DNA of 64,000 nucleotides from Eleusine coracana subsp. coracana. Its lineage: Eukaryota; Streptophyta; Magnoliopsida; Poales; Poaceae. A program made the position numbers and the translations under genes. The notes under the pieces are model-generated. The model saw only the letters and a list, made by a program, of their open reading frames with translations. It searched no databases and was not told where the DNA came from. The DNA is taken from positions 71,536,403 through 71,600,402 of the forward strand of contig CM064426.1 in NCBI GenBank assembly GCA_032690845.1. The letters are read 5' to 3'. Shown one piece after another: positions 45,901-58,180 of the stretch (position 1 is the stretch's first letter; the number at the start of each line of letters is the position of its first letter).

Positions 45901-46840
45901 TGGAACAAATCTTGACGTGATCAATGAGGTCAAGACTTTTCTGTGCCAAAGTTTTGATATAAAGGATCTGGGTGAGACTGATGTTATCTTGAACATCAAG
46001 CTAATCAAAGGAGAGAATGAGATTACTCTTACGCAATCTCATTATGTTGAGAAGCTCTTGAACCATTTTGGTTACAAGGATAGCAAGTCTTCTCTAACAC
46101 CTTATGATCCCAGCTTGATTCTTCGAAAGAATAAGAGAATTGGCAGAGACCAATTAAGATATTCTCAGATAATTGGATCACTTATGTACTTAGCTAGTGC
46201 TACTAGGCCTGACATCTCGTTTGTTGTGAGCAAACTAAGCCGGTTTACTTCTTGTCCGGGAGATGATCATTGGCGTGCGCTTGAGCGGGTAATGCACTAT
46301 TTAGTTGGTACTATGGATTATGGAATTCATTATTCTGGATATCCAATAGTACTAGAGGGCTATAGTGATTCCAATTGGATATCTGATGCTGATGAGTTAT
46401 ATGCCACGAGTGGATATGCATTTACTCTTGGTGGTGCTGCTGTTTCATGAAAATCATGCAAACAGACTATCTTAACGAGGTCTACCATGGAAGCAGAGCC
46501 TACCGCACTAGATACAGCTACAGTTGAGGCCGATTGGCTACGTGAGCTCTTGATGGACTTACCTATTGTTGAGAAACCTGTGCCGGCAATCCTCATGAAT
46601 TGTGACAATCAAACTGTGATAGTCAAAGTAAACAATTCTAAGGACAATATGAAGTCATCAAGACATATTAAGAGACGTCTGAAGTCTGTCAGGAAAATGA
46701 GAAACTCCGGAGTCATATCAGTAGAATATATTTTAACTGGTGAGAACCTGGCAGATCAATTCACCAAGGGGATGTCACGTAATGTGATAGACAGTGCATC
46801 GAAGGAGATGGGTATGAGACCCATATGTGCTATTCCATAG
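42918..46840 (+). pseudogene. gag-pol of copia element 2, interrupted
   Basis: Gag starts at ATG 42918 (FVDALRPEKFTGVHFKRWQ) and has a stop at 43137. A one-base frameshift near 43590 precedes the zinc knuckle CFVCGSNEHWAKKC (about 43642-43683), which is complete. From 43727 one frame is open for more than 900 codons: protease WWLDTGANVH, integrase with a GAG-pre-integrase part and SDRGGEYFS, PYSPQSNRITERKN, reverse transcriptase PVARLTTIRVLLALAA, MDVKTAFLSGEL, LYVDDILIFG. It stops at 46448-46450 where a tryptophan is expected. RNase H (EAEPTALDTATVEADWLREL, NLADQFTKGM) continues in frame to 46837. Two stops and one shift make it non-autonomous. Confidence 0.9.
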
Positions 46841-47380
46841 TGGTAACCCAACCTATGTGATCGGAGATCCCATGAAGTAGGACATGGGAAGAACAAGCTA
46901 TTGGTTAGCATGAGAGTAACCTTTTATGACCCACTCAAGAAGCGATGTATTACTCTCGATATCTGTATGGCAGGATGGTTGTTGCCTTAATATATTCAGT
47001 TGGCTTTAAATAGCGAAGATGTTGTCCTACAGAACATTCTTGAATGAATACACCTATATGAGCCCAATTGTTGTAAGGTCGCAATCTATGAGATTTGGAT
47101 GATCTCTATTAAGCTCTTGAAAGACCAAGGGAGTATGACCTATATGCTCCACCCGCGGAGAAGCCTATTGGAGGTCTAGTATCAGTTATGACAGTAAGTG
47201 AAACTTATTTGCATAAAACTTGCAATTCAAGGCGTAGTCCATTATTCAAGTTGTGAATGAGTGTAGCTTATTATTCTAGGTGGAAGTTCAACTTAACAAT
47301 CTCCACTGAAAACACTGGTATATTAAACAACAGTGGGGTGAGGCAAAGTCTAGTTGGGACTTTGAGATCTGGTGGGGGAT
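46841..47380 (+). other. 3' untranslated part of copia element 2, with polypurine tract
   Basis: Non-coding sequence after RNase H. GGTGGGGGAT at 47371-47380 directly before the 3' LTR is the polypurine tract. Confidence 0.75.
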
Positions 47381-48391
47381 TGTTAGAATTATATGGGCTT
47401 GGCCCATTAATATTCACAATAATTCCTAGAAAATCTCAAAAACCCCTTCATGAGTGGTGGGAGTGCAAAGGTTTAGTCCCACATTGCTAGTGGAGGTGGA
47501 GAGAGTCCAACTTATAAGGTTGGTTGCTCTAGCATCTCTTGCAAGTGTGTGGATGGGAGGAAGGAAGAACACACGCGCGCGCTCGCTCGCCTCGCCTCGC
47601 CTCGCCGGGCCGAGCGGGGCGGGGCGTGGGCGTGGGCGATGGGTGCGGCCGCGCATCACCTGCGTGAATGGTCCGTCGAAATTCGGTCCCTTGCCTTGCG
47701 GGGGCACGACTTCCTTTTGCACTTTCTTTTTGCTGCGTATTCCATATATTTAATTATGGAAACCGACGTATTAATATGGTAACCGACTCGGTTGCGGGAC
47801 GCCCAACCCTAGCGGTTCCTCCTTATAAATACGTACGGGTACCGCTGCAAATTATATCACGCAATCACCTAGGATATTACCTCTCGTTACTGTTGCGCCG
47901 GCAAGTCTTCTCCATCCCGATTGTCGGCGTGCACCGGCGAACGGGAGAGCAGGTCTCCGGAACCGTCGTCCTCTGCGATCCTGCACCGGGAGAGGGTGAA
48001 TAAGGTTTTTGGGAAGCGCTCTACGCGACTACTCGATCGCTTCCTCGTCTTCATCAAGTTCGTCGTCACGGCTCGTCTTCCTTGTCGTCAAGTCGGTCTC
48101 AGCCGTCGTCGCCAACAACATGACGACGCTGCACGTCGTCGTCGCCTTCTCTACCCAGTTTAGAAGAAAACGTATGTACTCTCATCCGAAACTATGTCTT
48201 TCATACTAGCTTTCATAATCTGCTTGTCTATGATGGATGTTGCTAGTATGGTAGATGTTGTGCTTTTGTCTGGCTTTATAAACCTGTCTAGATCTTGCGT
48301 AGACTTGTCTAGTTTATTATGCAATCTGTTAATCATACTTATGATTTATGTCCGGATTAATACAAAACTAAAAGTGCTAATTTATCCAACA
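47381..48391 (+). repeat. 3' LTR of copia element 2
   Basis: 1,011 bases, same length as the 5' LTR, with a few dozen scattered single-base differences visible by eye. Confidence 0.95.
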
Positions 48392-48444
48392 TGTATAATG
48401 GCCTTTGCTGTGTGTCCTAGCCAGACGGCAAAATAACGGTAGTG

Positions 48445-50083
48445 GTGTGAGCACAGTTTGCCACAACAAATATTAGGCAACGCCACAGTAGTTGACCCCT
48501 GCTTGGTTACCGCCATGCCATAGAAGAATCAACTGCTACGCCACACTTTTTCTTGTCGTTTACTGCCAAAGTTGAGGCTTCTAATTATAATTTTTATGCC
48601 ATTTAAGCAACAAAATTAGATATCTCTAAAGCAAATTGAGGTCAGGGGACACCCACTGTTGGCCCTGATGAAGCCCCTTCACTTGCTCCAACTTATATAT
48701 CCTATTCTTATTAAAAGGACTTCACTAAACTAGCTAGAAGCCTTTTCTGGAGTTATCACTAAGAGGGGGAAAAAATATCATGACGAAATGTAAACTAAAA
48801 TTCTAATCCATAAGAAAATTCAATTGTGTATTTCCCACAAAACTGCTTGAAAAACTTTCACATAATAATTTAAAATAAAATAAATTAAGTATAATAACGA
48901 CTTTCACTCAGCGTTGTGAAAAACTATAAGAGTCAACAAAGAACAAGCAAGTAGGTAGTTTTAGTTGCATTTCTATTGTAAAAATCAAACACGACTCTAT
49001 CCAAAGAAGTTTAATCACAAACCATTTTTCAAATATTAAGAAAAAAATTATCAAAATTGCACAGTTGAAAAAAGCAAGTAGAGGTAGTGGGGAACCATGG
49101 TTCGGAGCTTTCATTGAAAAAAAATTAATCAAATAACAACACCCTTTTCAAAGAAGTTTAACCGCAAACTGTCTTTCAACTGCTAAGGAACAAATTATAT
49201 AGAAAAACTTGAAAGTCACACATGCTCCAAAATTTTAGTTAAAAAATCGCCACAATATAAAAATTTAGTTAAAAAACTATTCCATATGCTGGTGCCGTGA
49301 CATCATTCTAGAGCAGGGCTTGGTTGTATCAGTTGAATACAACTAGGCTAAGTGGCGCGCTATACTGCGCCCACAAACCATAAATGGTGCTAATCTTTAT
49401 TGCTTAATATTGATTTTATATCTTATTTGTTATTGCGATTGCAAGTACGAACTGCTTGTTCAGCGTGTGTCTTTTCATTTCTTGGAAAGAAACTCAAACC
49501 TCAGAACATGCAACTAATCGAGGCCCAGCCCCAAAAAGAAATTGCACTAGGAAGTCTAGCAGGCCGAACTCCGGTCAGCCCAGCTCACATCCACAAGTCT
49601 AAACCCAGCTAGGTAGAGGAAGCGAGTCCAGGTGTTGGACGTTCTTATCCACGCACAACAGATCGCATCGTCTTCCTCCTTTTGCCTTTTTTTTCTGCTC
49701 AACCCGATGTCCTTTGGTGTTCTCTCTCTCACATTGCAGAAGTCACACACACCTCTAGCTCTTGCAGCACTGCTGCTGCTCTGCCTTTGTTTAAAAAAGC
49801 GATCGTCTAGACCGTTTAAGCGGCATTTAAATGGTGCACCAGACCCGTTGACAAGCAGGGGCTACATGGACGACGGCACACGACCCCCAAAAAGTTAGAG
49901 CCCCAATTTCTGATTATCTTAGTTAAGCTAAATAGAAAAAAAACAATTCAGCAAGCACAATCAACTAAGTGCGGTTGTGCTTGTTTAGGAGCTAATGCTC
50001 TCGTAGTGGTAACGTAGTATAGTGAACGCGTCTGGTTTGTTTTGTTCGTCTTCTCCTAAAAATGGTCCGCACTCGAAGGCGAG
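48445..50083. other. Intergenic, no gene recognised
   Basis: AT-rich DNA with two similar segments (CAAAGAAGTTTAATCACAAACC near 49000 and CAAAGAAGTTTAACCGCAAAC near 49150). 49450-49900 is less AT-rich and might be the edge of an old gene or element, but no frame has a domain. Confidence 0.4.
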
Positions 50084-51749
50084 TGAAGATGCATCTAGGT
50101 CCTCTAGTGAGTTTTTGGTGATTAATGACAAAAGATTAAAATTATACTAACATGTTTGTAAAGAAAATATGCAGATCATCAAGAGAAAAGTTAATTACCT
50201 ACTAATGTGAGAAAGTCTATCCCTCAATAAACGTGAAAAGAAAATGGCTCATAGCGGTTCAAGTTTAGCTTTTATGATTTTTGTTTTGAGTCATAGTTAT
50301 GCCGAACTATTAAGAGGGATAAAACTTATCTTGCTAGTAAGGAAAACATTATGCTCAAGCTCTAAATCAATTCGTTTAAAAACTTAGCCAACAAAGCCTA
50401 AGAATCAACATTTTACTTAGCAAGACAGAGAGTGACGGAAGTTCCGTCAGTCCTCTCACGGAAGTTCCGTTAGTGTCAGGTCTGGCCTTGATGTCAACCC
50501 GAGAGTGACGGAAGTTCCGTCACCTAGTGACGGAAGTTCTGTTAGCGTCAGGTTTCTACCTTCTGCATACCCGAGAGTGACGGAAGTTCCGTCACCCCAT
50601 GACGGAAGTTTCGTCTCCAAGAACCTTCGTGGCTCTCACGGAAGTTCTGTGAGCCTCCTTCTAGTCTAACCGAGAGTGACGGAAGTTCCGTCACCCCACG
50701 ATGGAAGTTTCGTCTCCAAGAACCCCCGTGACTCTCACGGAAGTTCTGTGAGTCTCCTTTCCTTCTCGTCAAACCGAGAGCGACGGAAGTTATGTCACCT
50801 TTTGACGGAAGTTCTGTCACAACATCTTTTGCTCTCTGCCAGTGCTTTACAACGGCTAAATATGAATTGATCGAAGTTCCGTGGGTAACCATGGAAGTTC
50901 TGTTAGACCCAGAAAATACACCAATGGCTACTTTTTGAGCTCTCACTATAAATAGAGTACCCCTTGCCCCGTGGGAAGGGTTGGATTTTTTGCTATTTCA
51001 CTCACTCTTCAGTTAGAGCTCTCCTCTCTTACTCCTAGAGTTGTTCTTGAGATTCCAATCCAAGTGAGAGATATCTAAACACAAAACGATTGAATCCATC
51101 CACTCAAAAGCTTGAGCACATCTTTCCCTCCCCATCAAGATTTGATTTGCTTGTTACTCTTGAAGACTTGCTCACCTAGACGGCTAGGCGTCGTCCTTGA
51201 ACTCCCAACTTTGTGTGATGAGTTGGGGACGTTTATGAAGGTGTGATTCGCCTCTGGAGGAAAAGAATCAAGTGGAGAAAGAAATTCAAGCACGATCTTT
51301 ATGATTGCTTGGCGGGGAAAAGGGTTGAGAGAGACCCGGCCACTTTGTGTGGCTCCTCAACAAGGACATAGGAACTACTTAGTGTGGTTGCCAAACCTCG
51401 GGTTAATTCTTGTGTCTCTCTTTACTTTTCCACTCTTATATTTGTGCTTGTTTATTTCTTTCATGTTATTATGCTTGTATCATTTGTTAATTGTGTAGCT
51501 AGACTTCATTCATGAATTCTAGACTTACATTATATTAGCTTCATTTCTATCAAGCTAGTGTTTCCTTCTCTTTGTTATCCGCGTTGTTCATTGCTTAGAG
51601 GAAGGGTAGTGAGAAGTTCTGTCATTTGACAGAACTTCCGTGGCGACGGAAGTTCCGTCACTTCTGGTTATTTGATTATCCTTTAGTGTTTTTTCAGGAT
51701 TATTTTTAGATTGCCTATACACCCCCCCCCCCCCTCTAGGCAACTTTCA
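50084..51749 (+). repeat. 5' LTR of element 3
   Basis: 1,666 bases. From 50430 to 50910 it holds about 14 copies of a near-palindrome around ACGGAAGTTCCGT, with more at 51610-51662. CTATAAATAGAG at 50946-50957 is a good TATA box, placed after the palindrome cluster. A C-run lies near the 3' end (51721-51734). Confidence 0.92.
50946..50957 (+). promoter_or_regulatory. TATA box of the element 3 LTR promoter
   Basis: CTATAAATAGAG, also present at the equivalent place in the 3' LTR (61151-61162), right downstream of the palindrome array, which may work as its enhancer. Confidence 0.7.
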
Positions 51750-51750
51750 A

Positions 51751-51764
51751 TTAGTATCAGAGCC
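51751..51764 (+). promoter_or_regulatory. Primer binding site of element 3
   Basis: TTAGTATCAGAGCC follows the 5' LTR by one base. It is the tRNA-Met primer site TGGTATCAGAGC with one changed base. Confidence 0.75.
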
Positions 51765-51803
51765 TAAATCTTCTACAAGGCTTGAAAGCTTGAAGATTAA
51801 AAG

Positions 51804-54800
51804 ATGTCGAAGCTGGGAGAAGGTGACAAGCCTCAAGATTCTACTTCAACAAGTAAGGGAAATGAGTTACATGCATCCATCCCTTTCAACTATGCCGATG
51901 TGGCAAATATCCATGAAAGTGGAAGTGGAAGATTGCCTTACTTTGAAGGCAAAGATTTTAGTTGGTACAAGCATCGCATGAAGATGTACCTCATGTCAAT
52001 TGGTCCACCAATTTGGGAAATTATGGAGAAAGGAAACATCTTGGAAGACAAGGACAATCCTACAACTATGGACCAACTCAACATACATCGCAATGCTCAA
52101 GCGGTGTCGGCCATTCTCTCTTCCTTGAATCCTAAGGAATATTCAAGAGTTGCCGGAATTGAGAATGCCCAAAAAATGTGGAAGAAGCTTATATGTGCCC
52201 ATGAGAGAGTAGATGTTGTTAAGAAGTCAAGACTTCAAGTTCTCAAGAATCAATTCAACTTCTTCATGATGAAACTCATGATAGGCTCATGGACATTGTA
52301 AATGAGAGAAGATCCTATGGTGATAACATCAAAGATGAGAAAGTCAACTATAAGCTCCGCATGGCTCTTAGGATGTGGAACTCCACACTTTGCACCATCA
52401 TTGAGGAGAAGGATGGTTTCGAGAGCTTCACAACGGATGAAGTCATTGGAAGAATAAATGGCCACAAGAGTCGTGATGACGAGGGCAAAAGAGTGAATGT
52501 GCTCATAGGATAAGAGAGCACAAGCAAGAAGGACTTGGCGCTCAAAGCCAAGAAGACTCATGACGATGATGATGAAGATGAAGAGAATGATGATGAAGAA
52601 GAAGATGATGAAGAATTTGTCTTATTTGTCAAGAAATTTGGCAAATACATGATCAAGAATGGTTTCACCAAAAGAAGCTTTGACAAGGCAAAAGCTAGAA
52701 GAACAAGTAGAAGATGCTATGAGTGTCATGAACAAGGACACATGATTGTCGATTGTCCAAAATTGAATGGCAAGGGCAAGAAAAATGAAAAGTACAACAA
52801 CAAGACAAAGCCCTACAAGAAACCATACAACAAGTGACATGCTCACATTGGCCAAGAGTACATCTCAGATGATGATGATGAAGATGATGAAGGTGGTATT
52901 GCTAATATCGCCATTGGCTTGCCCCCAGCCAAAAGGTCACTCTTCAACAACCTCACCGATGATGAAGATAATGCCCCTCGTTGCTTCATGGGCAAGGAAA
53001 GCAAGGTAGCTCCTCACACCGATTTCAATCCTTCTTATTGTAGCGATGAAGAGGAGGATTTGGTCCCCTCTATACATGAAATGGTAAAAATGCTAGATAA
53101 GCTACAAAGGAAGTTGGACAATCAAGACAGGATCATTGATAGGCAAGAAGAGTTGCTTGATGAAGAGAAAAGCAAGAATCTAGAGCTCACCAAGCAACTA
53201 GAGCAAGAAAAGGAGAAGAACAAGACCTTGACCAAAGAACTTACAAAAGTCAATGAGTCAAGTGAATCAAGCACCTCAAACTACAAGAAACATCAAGAGA
53301 GGTGCAATGCCTTGCAAGAGGAGAACAAGGCCCTAACAAAGGCCATTGAAGATCTCAAGACAAAATCACAATCATTATTGAAGAGGCTTGAATCCTCACA
53401 AGCTTCAACAAGAAGGGTTATGGAAGGTGCCACAACATTGATGTTGATATGATTGCCAAGCAAGATGCAATCATTGAGAAGCTAACCAACCAAGTCAATA
53501 AGCTCAAGAAAAAAGCTCAAGTGGAGACCACGCCAAGGTTGGTTGGTGAACCAAGAGCTTCTCATGACAAGAGAGGATTGGGGTACAACAATAGTGTACC
53601 CAAAAGAAGGCACAACAAGAATATCAACTTTGTGCACGAAAGCAAGGGAAAGCAAGTGGTGCAAGAAAACGCTATTAAGCCCAAGAATGCTTCCCAAGTC
53701 AACAAGAACATGAAGACCCCTACCATATCCTTTAATGATTTTGATGCCTCTTATGTGCTAACCCGTAATTCTTATGGTAGAGTGATTGCTAAGTTTGTTG
53801 GGCCACATGATGCAAGGTGGAAGCCTTGTGTGTGGGTGCCCAAGGTTCTTGTGTCTAGTGTTAAGGGACCCAAACCAACTTGGGTGCCTAAAACACATGC
53901 TTGATTTCCTTTATAGGAATACTCCTCCGGTGGGGCGATATGGGTGCTTGATAGTGGATGCTCAAATCATATGACCGGAGAGAGATCAATGTTCTCCACA
54001 CTTGATCATGACAATCTACCAAGTGGAGGCATATCATTTGGAAATGATAACAAGGAAAAGGTAATTGGTCATGGACGGATTGACGTCACCCATGACCTTT
54101 TAATTAGTAATGCTTATCTTGTAAATGGTCTAGGATACAACTTGATGTCCATTTCACAACTTTGTGAGATAGGCCTTAGTTGTCTCTTTGACGATGATGG
54201 GGTGACTGTGTTTAAGAAGAAAGATTCCTCAATAGCTTTCAAAGGGTATTTAGAGGACAAGATCTATCTTGTTGATTTTACGAACAAAGAGGGATCTAAC
54301 CTAAATACTTGTTTGGTTGCTAAAACCACCTTGGGTTGGCTATGGCATGCCGGCTAGCTCATGTTGGGATGAGAAATCTTTCTAAACTCCTAAAAGGCGG
54401 TCACGTTGTTGGACTAAAGGATGTTGCTTTTGAAAAGGACAAAATAAGTAGCGCTTGTCAAGCCGGAAAGCAAGTTGGAACGGCACATCCCTCAAAAACA
54501 ATGATGACAACGACAAGACCATTGGAAATGCTTCACATGGATCTATTTGGACCAGTCACCTACATAAGCATTGGCGGTAACAAATATGTCCTTGTAATTG
54601 TTGATGATTATTCTCGTTTCACTTGGGTATTCTTTTTGAAGGACAAAAGTGAAACACAAGGTATCCTAAAGAGGTTCTTGAGGAGAGCCCAAAATGAGTA
54701 TAAAGTGAAGATCAAGAAAATAAGGAGTGATAATGGAACCGAGTTCAAGAATACACAAGTTGAAGAATACCTTGATGAAGAAGGCATCAAGCATGAATTC

Positions 54801-57152
54801 TCTGCACCATACACTTCACAACAAAATGGGGTAGCCGAAAGGAAGAACCGCACGTTCATAGAGATGGCAAGAACAATGCTTGATGAGTACAAGACACCGA
54901 ACACTTTTTGGGTTGAAGCCATCAACACCGCATGTCATGCAACAAATAGACTATATCTTCACAAGATCTTGAAGAAAACACCATATAAGCTTCTCACCGG
55001 TAACCTTCCAAATGTTTCATACTTTCATATTTTTGGGAGAAAATGCTTTATTCTTAACAAGAAACCCAAATCCTCTAAGTTTACCCCTAAGACACATGAA
55101 GGTTTTCTCCTTGGATATGGAACTAACGTCTATGCATATCGAGTTTTTAATAAAGACACCAGTGTTGTTGAAATCACCCGAGATGTGCAATTTGGTGAAT
55201 CTAATGGCTCTCAAGTAGAGCAAGTAAATCTAAGTGATGTAGGTGATGAAGCTCCTTGTGATGCAATAAGGAACATGGCAATAGGAGAGATAAGACCACA
55301 AGACCCAAACTCAAGGCAAGATGAACCATCTCCACAAGAGCCACATGATGAACAAGATCAAGGGAGAGACCAAGATCATGGTGACGATCATGGTCAAGGT
55401 AACAACCAAGATCAAGCTCAAGATGGTGGGGATAGAGACACTCAAGATGATATCAATCAAGAAGAAGAAGATGCATCTAGGCCAATTCATCCACGAGTAC
55501 GACAAAGCATTCAAAAGGATCACCCTGTAGACAACATTCTTGGAGATATCCAAAAGGGGGTAACTACTAGATCTCGAATGGCCACCTTTTGTCATCATTA
55601 CTCGTTTGTTTCCTCTTTGGAACCTCTTAAGGTGGAACAAGCCCTTTAAGACTCGGATTAGATGATGGCCATGCAAGAAGAGTTAAATAACTTTGAAAGA
55701 AACAAGGTGTGGTCATTAGTGGAGAGACCCAAGCAAAATGTTGTAGGTACAAAATGGGTTTTCCGCAATAAGCAAGATGAGCACGGTGTAGTTGTGAGAA
55801 ACAAGGCAAGGCTCGTCGCAAAAGTCTACTCACAAGTAGAAGATTTGGACTTTGGTAAAACTTATGCACCCGTAGCTAGGCTTGAGTCAATTCGTATTTT
55901 ACTTGCCTATGCTACTCACCATGGCTTTAAGCCTTTTCAAATGGATGTGAAAAGTGCATTTCTTAATGGCCCTATTCAAGAAGAGGTGTATGTACAACAA
56001 CCTCCAGGATTTGAAGACCCAAAGAAACCAAACCATGTGTACAAACTTCACAAAGCTCTCTACAGCCTCAAGCAAGCTCCTCGCGCTTGATATGAACACC
56101 TCAAGGGATACTTAATCAATAAGGGCTTCACAATTGGCAAGGCCGATCCTACTCTCTTTACAAGAAAAGTTGACAATGATTTATTTGTTTGCCAAATATA
56201 TGTCGATGACATCATATTTGGTTCTACTAATCAATCTTTTTGTGATGAGTTTACCAAGATTATGACTAGGAAATTTGAGATGTCCATGATGGGGGAGTTG
56301 AAGTTCTTTCTAGGCTTTCAAGTTAAGCAACTTGAAGAGGGGACATTCATAAGTCAAACCAAGTACACACAAGACATACTCAAGAAGTTTGACATGGAGA
56401 ATGCTAAACCTAACAAGACTCCCATGAAGACAAACGGACACCTTGGGCTAGATGTAAACGGTAAACCCGTGGATCAAAAGGTATACCGCTCCATGATTGA
56501 CTCCTTGCTTTACCTTTGTGCATCTAGGCCCGATATCATGCTTAGTGTGTGCATGTGTGCAAGATTCTAAAGTGCTCTAAAGGAAATCCACCTTGTGGCG
56601 GTGAAAAGAATTCTAAGATATTTAGTTCACACCCCAAACTTAGGATTGTGGTATCCCAAGGGCTCCAAGTTCAAGCTAGTCGGGTATTCCGATGCTGACT
56701 ACGCCGGATGTAAAGTAGATAGAAAAAGCACCTCTGGGACGTGCCAATTCTTGGGTAGGTCCCTTGTGTCATGGTCATCCAAGAAACAAAATTTCGTTGC
56801 CTTATCCACGGCCGAAGCGGAGTATGTGGCAGCCGGAAGTTGTTGTGCCTAACTACTTTGGATGCGACAAACTCTAAAGGACTTTGGATACACTATGACC
56901 AAAGTTCCACTCCTATGTGACAATGAGAGTGCTATCATGATTGCATATAACCCCATTGATCACAATCGAACCAAGCATATAGATATCCGGCACCACTTCT
57001 TGAGAGATCATTCTATAAAGGGGGATATTGATATTAGCTATGTTAGAACCGATAAACAACTAGCCGATATTTTTACCAAACCCCTAGATGAGAAACGGTT
57101 TTGTGAACTTAGGAGCGAACTAAATATTCTTGACTCATCCAACTTGGAGTAG
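51804..57152 (+). pseudogene. gag-pol of element 3, decayed
   Basis: Gag starts at ATG 51804 (LPYFEGKDFSWYKHRMKMYL), shifts frame near 52270, has a stop at 52511, the zinc knuckle CYECHEQGHMIVDC near 52717-52758, an acidic stretch, a stop at 52835 and then a long coiled-coil (53070-53420) before a shift near 53430. Protease WVLDSGCSNHMTG is at 53940-53980. Integrase is at 54500-55000 (MDLFGP, DDYSRFTWVFF, SDNGTEFKN, SQQNGVAERKNRT). A Glu/Asp/Gln-rich linker precedes reverse transcriptase (PVARLESIRILLAYA, MDVKSAFLNG, IYVDDIIFG), then RNase H (STAEAEYVAAGS, KQLADIFTKPLDEKRF). Further stops lie near 53902, 55647, 55659, 56088, 56568 and 56850, and another shift near 54350. Confidence 0.9.
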
Positions 57153-58180
57153 AATCTTGTGCTTTGATTGGTGTATTGATCATGCAAAATCTTTCTTGAA
57201 ACTAAAATCTTTTCAAAAATCACATATTGCCTTTGTTTTCAAACAAAATTCTTTGATCGCTAGATCATATTGTCAATACTTGTGAATATAGCTTTGATTG
57301 TTGATTTGTTACTATTCACAAGTTGAGACAAGCTTTATACTCCATATATAACTTGTCCATAAGTTCAATCTTGCAGCAGTTATTGCCACTTTCCTGTAAA
57401 TGACGGAACTTCCGTGACCTTTTCATGAAACTTCCCGTGAGGACAGACTGAGAAGTGTTTTCAACCCGAGACTGACGGAACTTCCGTTGCCCAACGACAG
57501 AACTTCCGTCAGTCCCTGGTTAGGTCGGGCGCGGAAGTTCTGTAAGAACTTCCGTGAGAGAAGCTTGCAGCACGTCTCAACCCGAGACTAACGGAACTTC
57601 CGTCGCCCAATGACGGAACTTCTGTCAGTCCCTGGTTAAGTCGCCCACCCTTTCCTTCTTCTTCCTCCAATCGGCCACTCTTCTATTTTCTCCTCTCTCT
57701 CCTCTCCTCAAACCCTAAGCGGCGATTTGTGGTGATTTGGAGATCCAACCGGTGTTTCCCTTGAATTTGGTGGAGATTCAACACCTTCCCCATGGAAGTT
57801 TCGTGATCTCCATCAACTTTCTCATCTCCATTGCACTAGGTATGAGATTTGACCCCTAGATCTTGGTTCTTAGGTCAAATGTTCAAATGTCCCTTAGAGT
57901 CCCTTTGGCTTAGGTAGAATAGTTCCTTTGTGGTTGTTCTACCTTCTCTATGCAGCATTTGTACTTTTTCCGTAGGATTTGGGAGTTTTGGGGTAAGTTC
58001 ATGGGCAAACTGCAAAATAACGGAAGTTCCGTGGTAACTTCCGTCATGACGGAACTTCCGTGACCCCCACGAAACTTCCGTCACCTGTAGTTCAGTGCCC
58101 TGAATTTGCCTCCCTTCTCACTCCTACTTATGACTCATTCCTAACTAGTGTCTTATTCCCTGCCTCTTAGGTGTGTGAAC
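57153..58180 (+). promoter_or_regulatory. Spacer before ORF3: palindromes, leader-like exon and intron signals
   Basis: 57398-57640 and 58018-58083 carry about ten near-palindromes around ACGGAACTTCCGT, the reverse complement of the LTR form. Between them, 57645-57838 reads like a plant 5' UTR: CT-rich with TCCTCTCTCTCCTCTCC and an AAACCCTAA telo-box. A strong donor, ACTAG then GTATGAG, is at 57839, and an acceptor TGCCTCTTAG ends at 58170, ten bases before the ATG of ORF3. I infer a separate leader with one intron for ORF3. Confidence 0.5.

Larger units (their letters stand above)
41874..48391 (+). mobile_element. Full-length Ty1/copia LTR retrotransposon (element 2)
   Basis: LTRs of 1,011 bases each (41874-42884 and 47381-48391) start TGTTAG and end CCAACA. 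TGTAT flanks both sides (41869-41873 and 48392-48396). Gene order gag, protease, integrase, reverse transcriptase, RNase H is copia. Total length is 6,518 bases. Gag begins only about 33 bases after the 5' LTR, and no tRNA-Met primer site is seen. Confidence 0.95.
38583..48444 (+). mobile_element. Decayed CACTA (En/Spm) element with a nested copia element
   Basis: It holds a TNP2-like tail (38583-38842) and a multi-exon TnpA-like ORF (39011-41238), followed by subterminal repeats TTTGCCGTGTGTC and CACACGGCAAAG at 41488-41870. A 6.5 kb copia element (41874-48391) interrupts the repeats, which resume after it (TTTGCTGTGTGTCC, GACGGCAAAATAACGG) and end in TAGTG at 48444, giving the terminus CACTACCGTTATTTTGCCG. 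The left terminus was not found; the 5' half, with the transposase core, appears lost or replaced. Confidence 0.75.

Noticed and set aside
50430..50910. Regularly repeated palindromes, superficially CRISPR-like
   Set aside because: Spacing and sequences between repeats are not unique spacers of constant length, the array is within an LTR, and the genome is a plant. It is a known kind of Sirevirus regulatory array.
58148..58180. Longer start for ORF3
   Set aside because: It lies before the likely splice acceptor at 58170 and lacks an ATG; the ATG at 58181 is the better start.
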